Assembly: GCF_002154225.1 (NCBI RefSeq)
Contig: NZ_MTSE01000003.1
Location: 620,001 to 684,000, forward strand
Direction: 5' to 3'
From: Hymenobacter crusticola
GTDB lineage: Bacteria; Bacteroidota; Bacteroidia; Cytophagales; Hymenobacteraceae
DNA: 64,000 nt
A model generated the notes under the pieces. That model did no database searches, was not told the origin of the DNA, and worked only from the letters and a program-made list of their open reading frames with translations. Each line of letters starts with the position of its first letter. Position 1 is the first letter of the stretch. Made by a program: the position numbers and the translations under genes. Shown piece by piece: positions 1-8,201 of the stretch.

Positions 1-11
1 GAAGCGAATTG

Positions 12-1169
12 TTACAGCTTTGCTTTCGTTGCCACGGTTGCCGTAGCCATTCCCATGATAGCCACCAGGATAAACGACACCCGCAGACTGGTCGCGCCGG
101 CCACCAAACCAATCATCGGCGGACCTAGCAGGAAGCCCAAAAAGCCAATGGTCGAAACGGCTGCCAGCGCCGAGCCCGGCGACATGGTTTTGCTCTTGCC
201 CGCCGCGCTGTACACCAACGGCACCACCGACGACACCCCGAAGCCTACCAAAAAGAAGCCTAGCACCGCCGTAGCAAATACAGGAACCGCCACAGCCAGC
301 AACAAGCCGCCGGCCGTGAGGGCGCCACTCAGCTGCAAGGTGCGGCGCAGTCCGAACCGGTCTTTAAACCAATCAGCCCCGAACCGACCGAGCGCCATGG
401 TGCTCATGAATGCGGTGAAGCCGGCTCCCACCAGCGCCGGTCCTGGCTGCACGATTTTCTTGAAGTACACCCCGCTCCAGTCGAACATCGCCCCTTCGCA
501 GATCAGGGAGAAAAAAGCAATCAGACCTAGGGTCAGTAGTCCTTTATCGGGCTTGACGAAGATGGGCTGATCGGGGTTAACGTTATGATCTTCAGACAAT
601 AGGTACCGCGAGCAAATGGCCGCGCCCGCCACGCCAGTCGCCATAATCAGGATGAAGTGTTGCCCCGGCACAATGCCCAGTCCATTCATAAACGTGCCGA
701 TGGCCGCGCCCGCAAAGCCCGCCAAGCTCCAAAGCCCGTGAAACGACGCCATGATGGACTTGCCGTACAGCGCCTCCACGCCCACCGCCTGGGTGTTGAC
801 GGAGATGTTAGCGGTGTTGCTGGCAAAGCCAAACACGAACAGGCAAACGCTTAGCTGCACCAAGTTTTGCGCCCAGCCTAGCCCTACGAGCGTGACCGAA
901 TAGAGCAGCAGCGCCGCAACAATCACCTTGCGGCTGCCCTCCTTGGCAATCAGCCACCCGGCAATGGGCAGCGACACCATCAGCCCGACCGGCATGGCAA
1001 ATAGCACCAGTCCCAGCACGGCATCGGAGAAACCTAGCTTCTGCTGAATGCTGGGGATGCGCGAGGCCCAACTGGCGAAACACAGACCCAATAGGAAAAA
1101 CATGGCGCCCACGGCAAGCCGATGAGTGCGCTTTGGAACGTACGCTGGTGCTGAAACAGAAAGCATATA
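12..1169 (-). CDS. MFS transporter, YbjJ-like
   Basis: This is a 12-helix major facilitator superfamily permease of about 385 residues, in the inner membrane, with unknown substrate. The N-terminal half has the family pattern FASWASRIPSIQ in helix 1 and a G-x-x-x-G-S-R-K-V loop between helices 2 and 3, as in the YbjJ group of MFS proteins. The second half begins after a hydrophilic loop near residue 200 (NVNPDQPIF). I chose the start at 1169, just ahead of the charged KRTHR segment; an in-frame ATG at 1211 would add 14 residues. It is a single gene on the minus strand and its stop lies at the window edge. The fold assignment is firm; the substrate cannot be read from the sequence. Confidence 0.85.
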   Translation of the reverse strand, partial: YMLSVSAPAYVPKRTHRLAVGAMFFLLGLCFASWASRIPSIQQKLGFSDAVLGLVLFAMPVGLMVSLPIAGWLIAKEGSRKVIVAALLLYSVTLVGLGWAQNLVQLSVCLFVFGFASNTANISVNTQAVGVEALYGKSIMASFHGLWSLAGFAGAAIGTFMNGLGIVPGQHFILIMATGVAGAAICSRYLLSEDHNVNPDQPIFVKPDKGLLTLGLIAFFSLICEGAMFDWSGVYFKKIVQPGPALVGAGFTAFMSTMALGRFGADWFKDRFGLRRTLQLSGALTAGGLLLAVAVPVFATAVLGFFLVGFGVSSVVPLVYSAAGKSKTMSPGSALAAVSTIGFLGFLLGPPMIGLVAGATSLRVSFILVAIMGMATATVATKAKL

Positions 1170-1354
1170 ACAGAAAATTTGGCTGGCGCCTACCCACACA
1201 AGCCGCGCCACTTTTGGCCGCGAGCCTGTTGCAACCCGTTCGAGCTAGGCTAGGTTTTGGCAAATGTATAGACGATTAGGCGTGTTTGGCCGTTGCGTCC
1301 CACTCCTCACATCGTCAATGGAGTGCCGAAAGTTGTTAATGTAGTATCGGGCGA

Positions 1355-1783
1355 CTAGTGCCCACGCGCTAGCAGCGCAATACCAGCCACAATCAGCAGC
1401 AACCCTAGGCCTTGTGGCAGCGTGAGCGTTTCGCGCGCCACGGTAAGCCCCAGCACGGCCGTGAGCAGCACCGAGCCGCCCACAATCACGGGCGTGCCCA
1501 CCGACGACGGCACACCGCGGCCAAATACCACGAACGTCAGAATCTCCGCTAGCCCCACTCCCAGCCCAGCCAGCGCCGCCAGCAGCAAGCCCTTGTTGGT
1601 GATGGGCAGCGGCTGCTCTTGCAGCTTCAGCTTCAGCAGCCACGCCGCACCTAGGGCAGCGGCTACGAGTTGCAGCACCACGGCGCCTACCGCGGCGGGC
1701 AGATGGCTGGAGGCTAGCTTGATGAAGAAGTTATAAAGGGCTAGGCAGAAGGCCGTGAGTAGGGCGAGGAGAATCCAGGGCAT
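1355..1783 (-). CDS. EamA/DMT-family half-size transporter
   Basis: A small inner-membrane protein of 142 residues with four to five hydrophobic helices. The pattern of an N-terminal helix rich in A and L, a short basic loop, then GLGVGLAEILTFVVFGRG and a C-terminal helix (GLGLLLIVAGIALLARG) fits one EamA repeat of the drug/metabolite transporter superfamily. At half the usual length it should act as a dimer, as small DMT transporters do. The start is at 1783, only 33 bp from the divergent gene at 1817, so both promoters must share or overlap that gap. The substrate is not predictable. Confidence 0.8.
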   Translation of the reverse strand: MPWILLALLTAFCLALYNFFIKLASSHLPAAVGAVVLQLVAAALGAAWLLKLKLQEQPLPITNKGLLLAALAGLGVGLAEILTFVVFGRGVPSSVGTPVIVGGSVLLTAVLGLTVARETLTLPQGLGLLLIVAGIALLARGH

Positions 1784-1816
1784 AGAATACTACCTTGTAA
1801 ACATTAGATTTATGCG

Positions 1817-2203
1817 ATGGATTTAATTATTGTATTCTGGTTTATTCTAGTAGCTTCATTAGCAACTATTCACTCGTTAAAGGTCATACGACGTTCGCGC
1901 AGGCTCTTTCTGAAAGGTATAAAGGCACAAGGAATAATAGTTGGAAAAACATGGACTAACGGCAATACACGCTCTGTCGTCTTACCAGTAATTCAATTCA
2001 TCACTACAGACGGAGATGTTGTGAAGGTCACTGGAAATTTCGGCATGTCTATACCTACCTTTTATGTAGGTGAGCGTGTCACGCTGTTTTATGACGCACA
2101 GAATCCTCAGCACTTTGACCTCGATTCTGGTGCAGAGAAGGCTGCACCTTTTTTGATAATTTTTGTGGCATGTGTGATAGTTGTGACTGCGGTTGTATTG
2201 TAA
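1817..2203 (+). CDS. DUF3592 membrane protein
   Basis: A 128-residue protein with one N-terminal helix (residues 3-22), a soluble central part and a C-terminal helix (about 108-127). The centre has the DUF3592 pattern: A-x-G-x-I/V-x-G, then V-L-P-V-I-x-F near residue 55, and a late V-G-x-x-V-x-x-x-Y-D motif (YVGERVTLFYDAQNP). No biochemical role is established for the family. The gene is clearly more AT-rich than its neighbours, which suggests later acquisition. Its stop lies 14 bp from the stop of the convergent gpsA gene. An ATG five bases upstream (1812) is out of frame. Confidence 0.75.
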   Translation: MDLIIVFWFILVASLATIHSLKVIRRSRRLFLKGIKAQGIIVGKTWTNGNTRSVVLPVIQFITTDGDVVKVTGNFGMSIPTFYVGERVTLFYDAQNPQHFDLDSGAEKAAPFLIIFVACVIVVTAVVL

Positions 2204-2217
2204 TACCCTGTGATTAT

Positions 2218-3207
2218 CTATCGAAACTTCTCCTTCAACAGCTCAATCTCCACGGCCGGCGCTACCTTCTCGTACAGCACCCGATACGCCGCGTCGGTGA
2301 TGGGCATGAACTCCTTGAGCTTCTTATTCAGATCATGAATGCTCTTGACGGCGTAGTAGCCCTCGGCTACCATGTTCATTTCCATCTGCGCCGACTTCAC
2401 GGAGTAGCCCCGGCCCACCATGTTGCCGAAGGTGCGGTTGCGCGAAAACTGCGAGTAGGCCGTCACAAGCAAATCACCTAGGTACGCCGAGGCCGACAAG
2501 TCGCGCGGCAAGGGACTGAGCGCGTGCAAGAAGCGGCGTATTTCCTGCACGGCGTTGCTCACCAGCACAGCCTGGAAGTTGTCGCCGTAGCCGAGGCCGT
2601 GGGCAATGCCGCAGGTCAAGGCGATGATATTTTTCATAACGGCGCAATACTCAATGCCGTCCAGGTCGGCGCTGGGGTGGGCCTTCACGTAGCGGTTGCG
2701 CAGGAGTTGGCAGAACGTCTCGGCTAGCTCCACATCGGGACTACCGATGGTCAGGTAGCTTTGTTTTTCCAGGGCCACCTCCTCGGCGTGGCATGGCCCG
2801 GCTACCACCCCAAGCTGCTCGGGCGCGAGGCGGAACCGCTGGGCCACGTAGTCAGTCACTAGCACGTTCTTCTCCGGAATCATGCCTTTGATGGCCGAAA
2901 TGATGCGCTTATTTTTCAGAGCATCGCGGTCGAGCTTGTCGAGCACCGGCTGCACGAATGCGGCTGGCACGGCCAGCACCAACCAATCGGCTTCGGCTAC
3001 CACGTCGGCTAGGTCGGTAGCGGGCTGCACGCGCGCCAGATCGAAAGCCACCGAGGACAAGTAGCGCGGGTTGTGGCGGGTGCGCAGCAAGTGCTGCACG
3101 TCGTCTTTGCTGCGCAGCCACCAGCCCACGTGGCTACCGTTTTCAGACACTATTTTGGTAAGCGCAGTGGCCCAGGAGCCACCGCCAAGCATGGCGATTT
3201 TGTGCAT
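2218..3207 (-). CDS. gpsA: NAD(P)-dependent glycerol-3-phosphate dehydrogenase
   Basis: GpsA reduces dihydroxyacetone phosphate to sn-glycerol-3-phosphate for phospholipid synthesis, in the cytoplasm. The 329-residue product starts MHKIAMLGGGSWATAL, the Rossmann nucleotide-binding motif at residues 8-16. It contains AGPCHAEEVA, the active-site region EYCAVMKNIIAL with the catalytic lysine, and GDLLVTAYSQFSRNRTFG near the C-terminus, all hallmarks of the family. Length matches family norms. The start at 3207 is chosen because the Rossmann strand begins there; an upstream ATG at 3270 would add 21 unrelated residues. It is distinct from the catabolic enzyme at 37314-38939, so this strain makes and degrades glycerol-3-phosphate with separate enzymes. 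Confidence 0.96.
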   Translation of the reverse strand: MHKIAMLGGGSWATALTKIVSENGSHVGWWLRSKDDVQHLLRTRHNPRYLSSVAFDLARVQPATDLADVVAEADWLVLAVPAAFVQPVLDKLDRDALKNKRIISAIKGMIPEKNVLVTDYVAQRFRLAPEQLGVVAGPCHAEEVALEKQSYLTIGSPDVELAETFCQLLRNRYVKAHPSADLDGIEYCAVMKNIIALTCGIAHGLGYGDNFQAVLVSNAVQEIRRFLHALSPLPRDLSASAYLGDLLVTAYSQFSRNRTFGNMVGRGYSVKSAQMEMNMVAEGYYAVKSIHDLNKKLKEFMPITDAAYRVLYEKVAPAVEIELLKEKFR

Positions 3208-3594
3208 GGATTTGGGAAAAACGGGCAGGGCGGGCAAAATACGGCGGCTAAAGTACGATTTCCCCGTCATCCCGAACGCAGCAACGCGGAATGAAGAACC
3301 CTCCCGAACCGACCGACAAGCTTATCCTTTCACCAAAAAGCACTTGCTCAACCTAGGTGGGCAGTTGACAGGAATTCGCTTTGCCCTACCACCCAGGATG
3401 ACCGCAACGGGCAGCCTCCCAGGCTACATGTACATGTGATGCGCGCAATACAAAAAGCGACTAAGCAGCAAGCCTCTGGCAAAATCAATCACATATTCAT
3501 GTCCACTTAAAGCTATGTTATACAGATAGTTGCCCCGTAAACTTGCATCACTTTTCCAGCACGTCACAACAACTCTTTTATCCAACCTCCTTCC
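3208..3594. other. Intergenic region with a GTCATCC-type element
   Basis: This 387-bp gap separates the divergent gpsA and lipoprotein genes. At 3266-3298 it has a block GTCATCCCGAACGC..ACGCGGAATGA that resembles the loop and arm of the hairpin at 9211-9253; the 11-mer ACGCGGAATGA occurs in both. A GGATGAC about 130 bp downstream is in inverse orientation to GTCATCC. A 12-bp palindrome ACATGTACATGT lies near 3425-3436. No reading frame here looks real. A short dispersed intergenic repeat is the best reading. Confidence 0.35.
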
Positions 3595-4077
3595 ATGAAT
3601 AAGTTTTCCATTGCCCTCTGCTCGCTCCTCACCACCACACTCCTTTTGTCGTCCTGCGAGACCAACAAGGACAAAGAGGACGTAAAACCTGCTACCAAAA
3701 CTGAGTTGCTTATCGACAAGGATTGGATGCTGTCGGCGCTGACCACTAGCCCGGCCCGCACCATACAGGGCAAGCAGATCACCAACTTATTTCCCTACGT
3801 CGACGAATGCACCCTCGACGACGTGCTCCACTTCGCCAAGCCGAACGTGTACCAGTTTGGGGAAGGTACCACCAAGTGCAACGCCAACGACGAACAGACG
3901 CTCACAGGCACCTGGGCGCTTCGTAGCGACGAAACTGTTCTGGCTACTCAATTTCCTGGTTATAAGGAAAACACCTACAACGTGCTGGACCTTGACAATA
4001 ACCTATTAAAACTCAAGACGAACCGCGTGATTAACGGTGTTACGTACACCGAAACCTACACGTACACGAAGCAATAG
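3595..4077 (+). CDS. Lipoprotein, lipocalin-like small protein
   Basis: A 160-residue secreted lipoprotein. The signal peptide ends in a clear lipobox (LLLSSC, cysteine near residue 20) followed by charged residues (ETNKDKEDVK), so it should be lipid-anchored. The remainder has an early tryptophan-containing strand (DKDWMLSAL), a central G-T-W motif (TLTGTWAL) and alternating beta strands, the layout of small lipocalin-like proteins common in Bacteroidota. No enzyme motif is seen and the ligand is unknown. It is a single gene followed directly by a strong hairpin terminator. Confidence 0.8.
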   Translation: MNKFSIALCSLLTTTLLLSSCETNKDKEDVKPATKTELLIDKDWMLSALTTSPARTIQGKQITNLFPYVDECTLDDVLHFAKPNVYQFGEGTTKCNANDEQTLTGTWALRSDETVLATQFPGYKENTYNVLDLDNNLLKLKTNRVINGVTYTETYTYTKQ

Positions 4078-4095
4078 CCAGCAGCCCTTTCACGC

Positions 4096-4128
4096 AAAAA
4101 GCCTTTCTCTTGGGGAGAAAGGCTTTTT
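4096..4128. terminator. Hairpin terminator between convergent genes
   Basis: A perfect 14-bp stem (4096-4109 pairs with 4115-4128) with a five-base loop. Both arms have A/T tails, so it can work on both strands for the lipoprotein gene and for the opposing HlyD-type gene that ends at 4150. Confidence 0.9.
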
Positions 4129-4149
4129 GTTTGTCACTTATTCGCAGAC

Positions 4150-5547
4150 CTAGGTATTGTCGTCGTCTTGTTCTTTCAGGGCGGCTTTGTTGATGGTCTT
4201 CTCATCTTTTACCACCACAGCGCCGCCGTTTTTGAGGCTTTTGGCCACAGCCCGGAATGGTCCGCTTACCACTTGTTCGCCAGCTTGCAAGCCGCTGCGA
4301 ATCTCGATGTTGGCGAAGTCGCTGATGCCGGTTTTCACGGGCACCATCATCGCTTTGCCGTTGCGCACCACGAATACCACTTCCTGCACCTGCACTTTGG
4401 GAGCTACCTTGTCGGTTGCGGCAGCCGGGCCTGCGTTAGCGTCCGGTCCGCCGTCGGGCTGATTCGCCTTGGTAGCAGCACTATCCGAGCGAGTCGTGAC
4501 GGCAGCGAGCGGCACGCTGAGCACGTTGCTCTTACGGTCGGTGATGATGTCGACGGAGGCCGTCATGCCGGGTCGAAACGGCACGACGGTGCGGCCGTTA
4601 ATGGTGCGCAGCAAGTGGCGGTACGACTCGGGCAGCAAGCGGATGCGCACCTCAAACTCGGTTACGGCTTCGGCGGTGAGTGCATCTTTGGCGGTGTTGG
4701 CAATGCTGGTTACGAGGCCGCGAAACTTCTCGTCCTGGTTGGCATAGCTGTCCACTTCCACGTCGACCGAGTCACCTAGGTGCACGTTGATGATATCGTT
4801 TTCGTTCACGTTCACGCGCACCTCCATGGAGTTGAGGTTGGCGATGCGCATAATTTCGGTACCCGCCATCTGCGACGTGCCTACTACCCGCTCACCTTTC
4901 TCCACGTTGAGCTTGCTCACGGTGCCGCTCACGGGTGCGTAGATGGTGGTCTTGTTCAAGTTCTTACGGGCTTCCTCCAAGGCGGCTTGGGCGCTGGTGA
5001 CGCTGCTTTGGGCCGCTTTGATGCTGGCGCGGGCGCTGTTCAACTCTTCTTGCGAGGCGTTGTAAGCCGCTTGGCTAGCTTCGTAGTCGGACTGCGAAAT
5101 CACTTTTTGCTTGTAGAGCGAGGCATTGCGGCGGTAAGTCAGCTCGGTTTGTTTGGCGCTGGCAATCAGCTGCTGCAAGCGGGCTTGGGTCTGGCCTACG
5201 TTGGCACGCTGGGTACCCACCACCGCCGATTGCTGGCTGACCATGGCCTGGTAGTTATCGGGCCGAATGCGCAGCAGCAACTGCCCTTTCCTGACGGAGT
5301 CACCCTCAGCCACGTACAGTTCAATGATTTCGCCGGATACGTCGGGAGAGATTTTTACTTCCGTTTCCGGCTGCACCTTCCCCGACGCACTTACCTTCTC
5401 TACGATGTTGACCGGCGCGACTTTGGCAACAATCACTTCCGTGCCGGCCGCCCGCCCCACGAGCCCCTTTTTCTTGGCCACGACAAAGCCCCCTAGCCCC
5501 ACAATAATAATCCCCAACAGAATGTAGAGTAAGCGGTTATTTTTCAT
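4150..5547 (-). CDS. HlyD/MacA-type efflux periplasmic adaptor
   Basis: A membrane-fusion protein of 465 residues that would link an inner-membrane pump to a TolC channel. It has an N-terminal membrane anchor (residues 7-24), a biotinyl-lipoyl half motif (SPDVSGEIIELYVAEGD, ending G-Q-L-L-L-R-I), a long coiled-coil hairpin of about 100 residues rich in Q, A and S (about 100-200), the returning lipoyl half (IYAPVSGTVSKLNVEKGE), and beta-barrel and membrane-proximal domains. A Q/A/D-rich insert lies near residue 365. It follows tolC in the same transcription direction, with a 113-bp gap containing a large inverted repeat. No RND or ABC permease is adjacent. MacA-like is the closest type. Confidence 0.9.
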   Translation of the reverse strand: MKNNRLLYILLGIIIVGLGGFVVAKKKGLVGRAAGTEVIVAKVAPVNIVEKVSASGKVQPETEVKISPDVSGEIIELYVAEGDSVRKGQLLLRIRPDNYQAMVSQQSAVVGTQRANVGQTQARLQQLIASAKQTELTYRRNASLYKQKVISQSDYEASQAAYNASQEELNSARASIKAAQSSVTSAQAALEEARKNLNKTTIYAPVSGTVSKLNVEKGERVVGTSQMAGTEIMRIANLNSMEVRVNVNENDIINVHLGDSVDVEVDSYANQDEKFRGLVTSIANTAKDALTAEAVTEFEVRIRLLPESYRHLLRTINGRTVVPFRPGMTASVDIITDRKSNVLSVPLAAVTTRSDSAATKANQPDGGPDANAGPAAATDKVAPKVQVQEVVFVVRNGKAMMVPVKTGISDFANIEIRSGLQAGEQVVSGPFRAVAKSLKNGGAVVVKDEKTINKAALKEQDDDNT

Positions 5548-5583
5548 ACGTAAGAGTAACTGAGCAACAGAGTAATTGAATAA

Positions 5584-5659
5584 GGAGTAGCCAAGTTGAT
5601 TGCGTAACGGAGTAAGTCGATGAACGTCATTCCTCCATTACACAATCACTTGGCTACTT
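5584..5659. repeat. Imperfect inverted repeat, word-like stem (copy A)
   Basis: Arms 5584-5615 and 5631-5659 pair over about 30 bp with one gap and a few mismatches; the loop read on the minus strand is ATGACGTTCATCGAC. The sequence between the arm and the hlyD start is made of short variants such as AGAGTAACTGAG. It lies between tolC and hlyD in the same operon. Copy B at 37185-37262 has nearly the same loop and the same AGAGTAACTGAG next to its gene. Confidence 0.7.
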
Positions 5660-5660
5660 C

Positions 5661-7190
5661 TTACAAAGTGAGCGGTTTGCCTTGGTAGAAGTCCAGCACT
5701 TTGCGCCGGAAGATGAACTCATACTTGGCTTGAATCATGGTCGACTCGGCGGCCGTGAGGTTGTTCTTGGTGATGTTGAACTCAGTGCCGTTCAACAAGC
5801 CGTTGTTGAAGCGAATTTCGGCGTTACGGTACGAGGTAGTTTGCGCTTCTACTTGCCGGCGGGCAGCTCCAAACTTGCGCTGGGCGGCAACGGCGTCGGC
5901 GTAGGCCTGCTGAATGCTCTGGCGCAGGTTTAGGCGGGTTTGCTCGGCGTTGAGTTGGGCCTGCTGCACGTTGATGAGTGAGCGTTGCACGTTGGTGCGC
6001 ACCTGCAAGCCGTTCAGGATCGGAATGTTCAGGTTGAACTGCAACTGCCGACCTAGGTTCTGGTTAAGCTGGTCCCAGTAGCCCCGCGAGGTCACAGTTT
6101 GAGTGCGCTGGTAGGTCACCACATTGAGCGGGGTAATGGAGCCGGGCGTCGCGGGATTCTCAACGAAGAAGGTAGTTCGCCGGGCTGTGGAATCACTACC
6201 AAAAGTAGTAATTGGGGATGAAGAATAGCCCGAAAAAATGCTGGCCCCGAAGCTCAAACGCGGCATATACCCGCCGCGGGCAATGTCGACGGTCGACTTG
6301 GCACTGCTCACGCGCAGGTCGGCGGCTTTGATTTCGGGCAGCAACGTGAGGGCGGTTTGATACGTTGCATTGGGGTCTTCGCTGAGCGGTGCCTGCTCAT
6401 CGGGGTCCGGCAGGTTCGGAACTTCAACCTGAAACGCCGCTTGTCCAGCAGCATCTAAGTTCATGAGCTGGGTAAGCTGCAAACGAGCAATGTCGCGCTG
6501 GTTCTGAGCCGTAATGACATTCAACTCGTCGGTAGCCTGCTGCGCCTGAAGATCGAGCAGATTGCTTTCTGCCACACTGCCGGCCTTCAGCAATTTGCGC
6601 GTGCGCTCAACCTGCTGCACGTCGCTGTTGACTTTTAGCTGATTGGTACGAACTAGCTCTTCGCTCAGTACCAATTGCAGAAACTGCGACGCAACGTTGA
6701 GCGACAAGTCGTTGCGAGCTTTTTCAATGTCACCGAGGCTAGCCTGGTAATCCAGCGTGTTGCGCTTGATGGTATTGCGCAGCTGAAAGCCTTGAAACAG
6801 CACGACTTGCGCAATGCCGGAGAAATTGTTGGAGCGCGTGGTCTGGTTCTGGAACTCGTACGTCAGCGGGTTCACGCTACGTCCGTAGTTCCACGTCTGC
6901 GAGCCATTGAGGTTGGCTGTGGGCAGTTGGGCCGCCTTGCTCTGACGCAAGATGGCGCTGTTGGTTTCCGCCGTCAGCTGGTTCTGACGCACCGTCAGGT
7001 TGTGCTCCAGCGCATAGTCCACGGCGCGCTGCAAGGTCCAGGCGCCGGCGGGGGCCGTTTGCATCGTACCGGCTGGTGGCTGCGTGGGTGGCGCCGTTTG
7101 GGCGACGGCCGTGCTCACGGCCAACCCTAGCCCCAAGCTAATGCTCGCCCTCACCAGGGAGCGAGCCAGCAAAGTAGAAGTTTGTTTCAT
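5661..7190 (-). CDS. TolC-family outer-membrane efflux protein
   Basis: An outer-membrane channel of 509 residues that would work with the HlyD-type adaptor encoded next. It starts with a signal peptide ending near A-V-A-Q (about residue 30), followed by a P/T/Q-rich linker. The body has two repeats of long amphipathic helices separated by strands, with typical segments such as AVDYALEHNLTVRQNQ and VSQFLQL-type helices, and the C-terminal repeat GLQVRTNVQRSLINVQQAQL. Asn, Gln and Ala dominate, as expected for the periplasmic barrel. It starts 14 bp downstream of the sdaAB stop, so the two are probably cotranscribed although their roles differ. Confidence 0.93.
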   Translation of the reverse strand: MKQTSTLLARSLVRASISLGLGLAVSTAVAQTAPPTQPPAGTMQTAPAGAWTLQRAVDYALEHNLTVRQNQLTAETNSAILRQSKAAQLPTANLNGSQTWNYGRSVNPLTYEFQNQTTRSNNFSGIAQVVLFQGFQLRNTIKRNTLDYQASLGDIEKARNDLSLNVASQFLQLVLSEELVRTNQLKVNSDVQQVERTRKLLKAGSVAESNLLDLQAQQATDELNVITAQNQRDIARLQLTQLMNLDAAGQAAFQVEVPNLPDPDEQAPLSEDPNATYQTALTLLPEIKAADLRVSSAKSTVDIARGGYMPRLSFGASIFSGYSSSPITTFGSDSTARRTTFFVENPATPGSITPLNVVTYQRTQTVTSRGYWDQLNQNLGRQLQFNLNIPILNGLQVRTNVQRSLINVQQAQLNAEQTRLNLRQSIQQAYADAVAAQRKFGAARRQVEAQTTSYRNAEIRFNNGLLNGTEFNITKNNLTAAESTMIQAKYEFIFRRKVLDFYQGKPLTL

Positions 7191-7203
7191 GGGCTAAATG
7201 CAA

Positions 7204-7887
7204 CTATAAATCAATGTTAGGAATATAGGTAACGCGGTGCACCCAGCTCAGCTGGCGCAAGTAAGCTAGGGTAATGTCTTTGATGCCTGAGTCCATTTCG
7301 ATGAACTGCCGGGCCACGTCGTGCTTGCCTTTGCGCGAGACAAACATAGTGGCAATGTTGCAGTCGTCGTGGGCAATGACGGAGGCAATAAAGGCAATGG
7401 AGCCGCGCCGGTCGTCGGCATCCACGATAAGTGTGTGCAGCGAGGCCGAGAAGTCGGCCGGAAAGCCGTCGACTTCCACAATGCGAATGACGCCCCCACC
7501 CCGGCTCTGCCCAATTACTTCCGCCGTCTGCCCCGTGCGCTCATCGCGCAGTTGCAGCTTGATGGTGTTGGGGTGCATGGTGGAGGCATTGCCTACGCTC
7601 TGAAACGTGTAGTGGAGGCCGACTTCCTTAGCGTGGTCGAAGGCGTCGCGGATGCGCTTGTCGTCGGTGGCATAGCCGAGCAGGCCGGCCACAATGGCGC
7701 GGTCGGAGCCGTGGCCTTCGTAGGTGCGGGCAAACGAGTTGTAGAATGTAATAACGGCATGGGTGGGCAGCGACCCTAGGATGCGGATGGCCGCACGCGC
7801 GATGCGCACCACGCCGGCCGTGTGCGAGGAGCTAGGCCCAATCATCACCGGCCCGATCATATCAAAAATGCTGCTTTTCTCCGCCAT
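7204..7887 (-). CDS. sdaAB: L-serine dehydratase, beta subunit (iron-sulfur type)
   Basis: This is the beta subunit of two-component iron-sulfur L-serine dehydratase, which deaminates serine to pyruvate and ammonia. The 227-residue protein begins MAEKSSIFDMIGPVMIGPSSSHTAG, with the conserved S-S-S-H-T-A-G motif, and includes NSFARTYEGHGSDRAIVAGLLG. The last 75 residues form an ACT-like regulatory domain (LHTLIVDADDRRGSIAFIAS). The start at 7887 is preferred because family members start there; an ATG at 7938 would add 17 residues. The alpha subunit, which carries the cluster cysteines, is not nearby, so it must be encoded elsewhere. It is the first gene of a likely sdaAB-tolC-hlyD transcript. 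Confidence 0.92.
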   Translation of the reverse strand: MAEKSSIFDMIGPVMIGPSSSHTAGVVRIARAAIRILGSLPTHAVITFYNSFARTYEGHGSDRAIVAGLLGYATDDKRIRDAFDHAKEVGLHYTFQSVGNASTMHPNTIKLQLRDERTGQTAEVIGQSRGGGVIRIVEVDGFPADFSASLHTLIVDADDRRGSIAFIASVIAHDDCNIATMFVSRKGKHDVARQFIEMDSGIKDITLAYLRQLSWVHRVTYIPNIDL

Positions 7888-8201
7888 AAACGCAGTAAAG
7901 GTATTGGATTCGCAGGGAAAGGCAACGCCCTGTAGCACGGCTGTTTTGTAGATGCTCGCCGACGGGTTTGGGTTGCCTGCTGGGCCCGATTTAGCGGGTT
8001 TTTCGTTCTTTGCAGCGTGGTTGTCGCGCGAAGCGCCAGCTTCGCGTATTGCTGCCCTATTTTTACCCAGCTTGCCTACGTACCGTCGTTGTCCTTTTCA
8101 CCTAGGTTGCCGGCTCCTCGCCCAACGGCGCACGAAGCTGACGCTTGATTACCGCCTGCCTACGGTCCGCGCTACTAGCTCCTTTTCCGCTTTGCTTGCT
8201 C

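Noticed and set aside
3071..3439. Plus-strand frame of 122 codons across the gpsA start and intergenic region
   Set aside because: It starts inside gpsA in antisense and runs through a dispersed-repeat-like block; the product has no domain.
4780..5496. Plus-strand frame of 238 codons opposite the HlyD-type gene
   Set aside because: It is an antisense shadow of a gene with clear domain structure, with a histidine-rich product lacking any motif.
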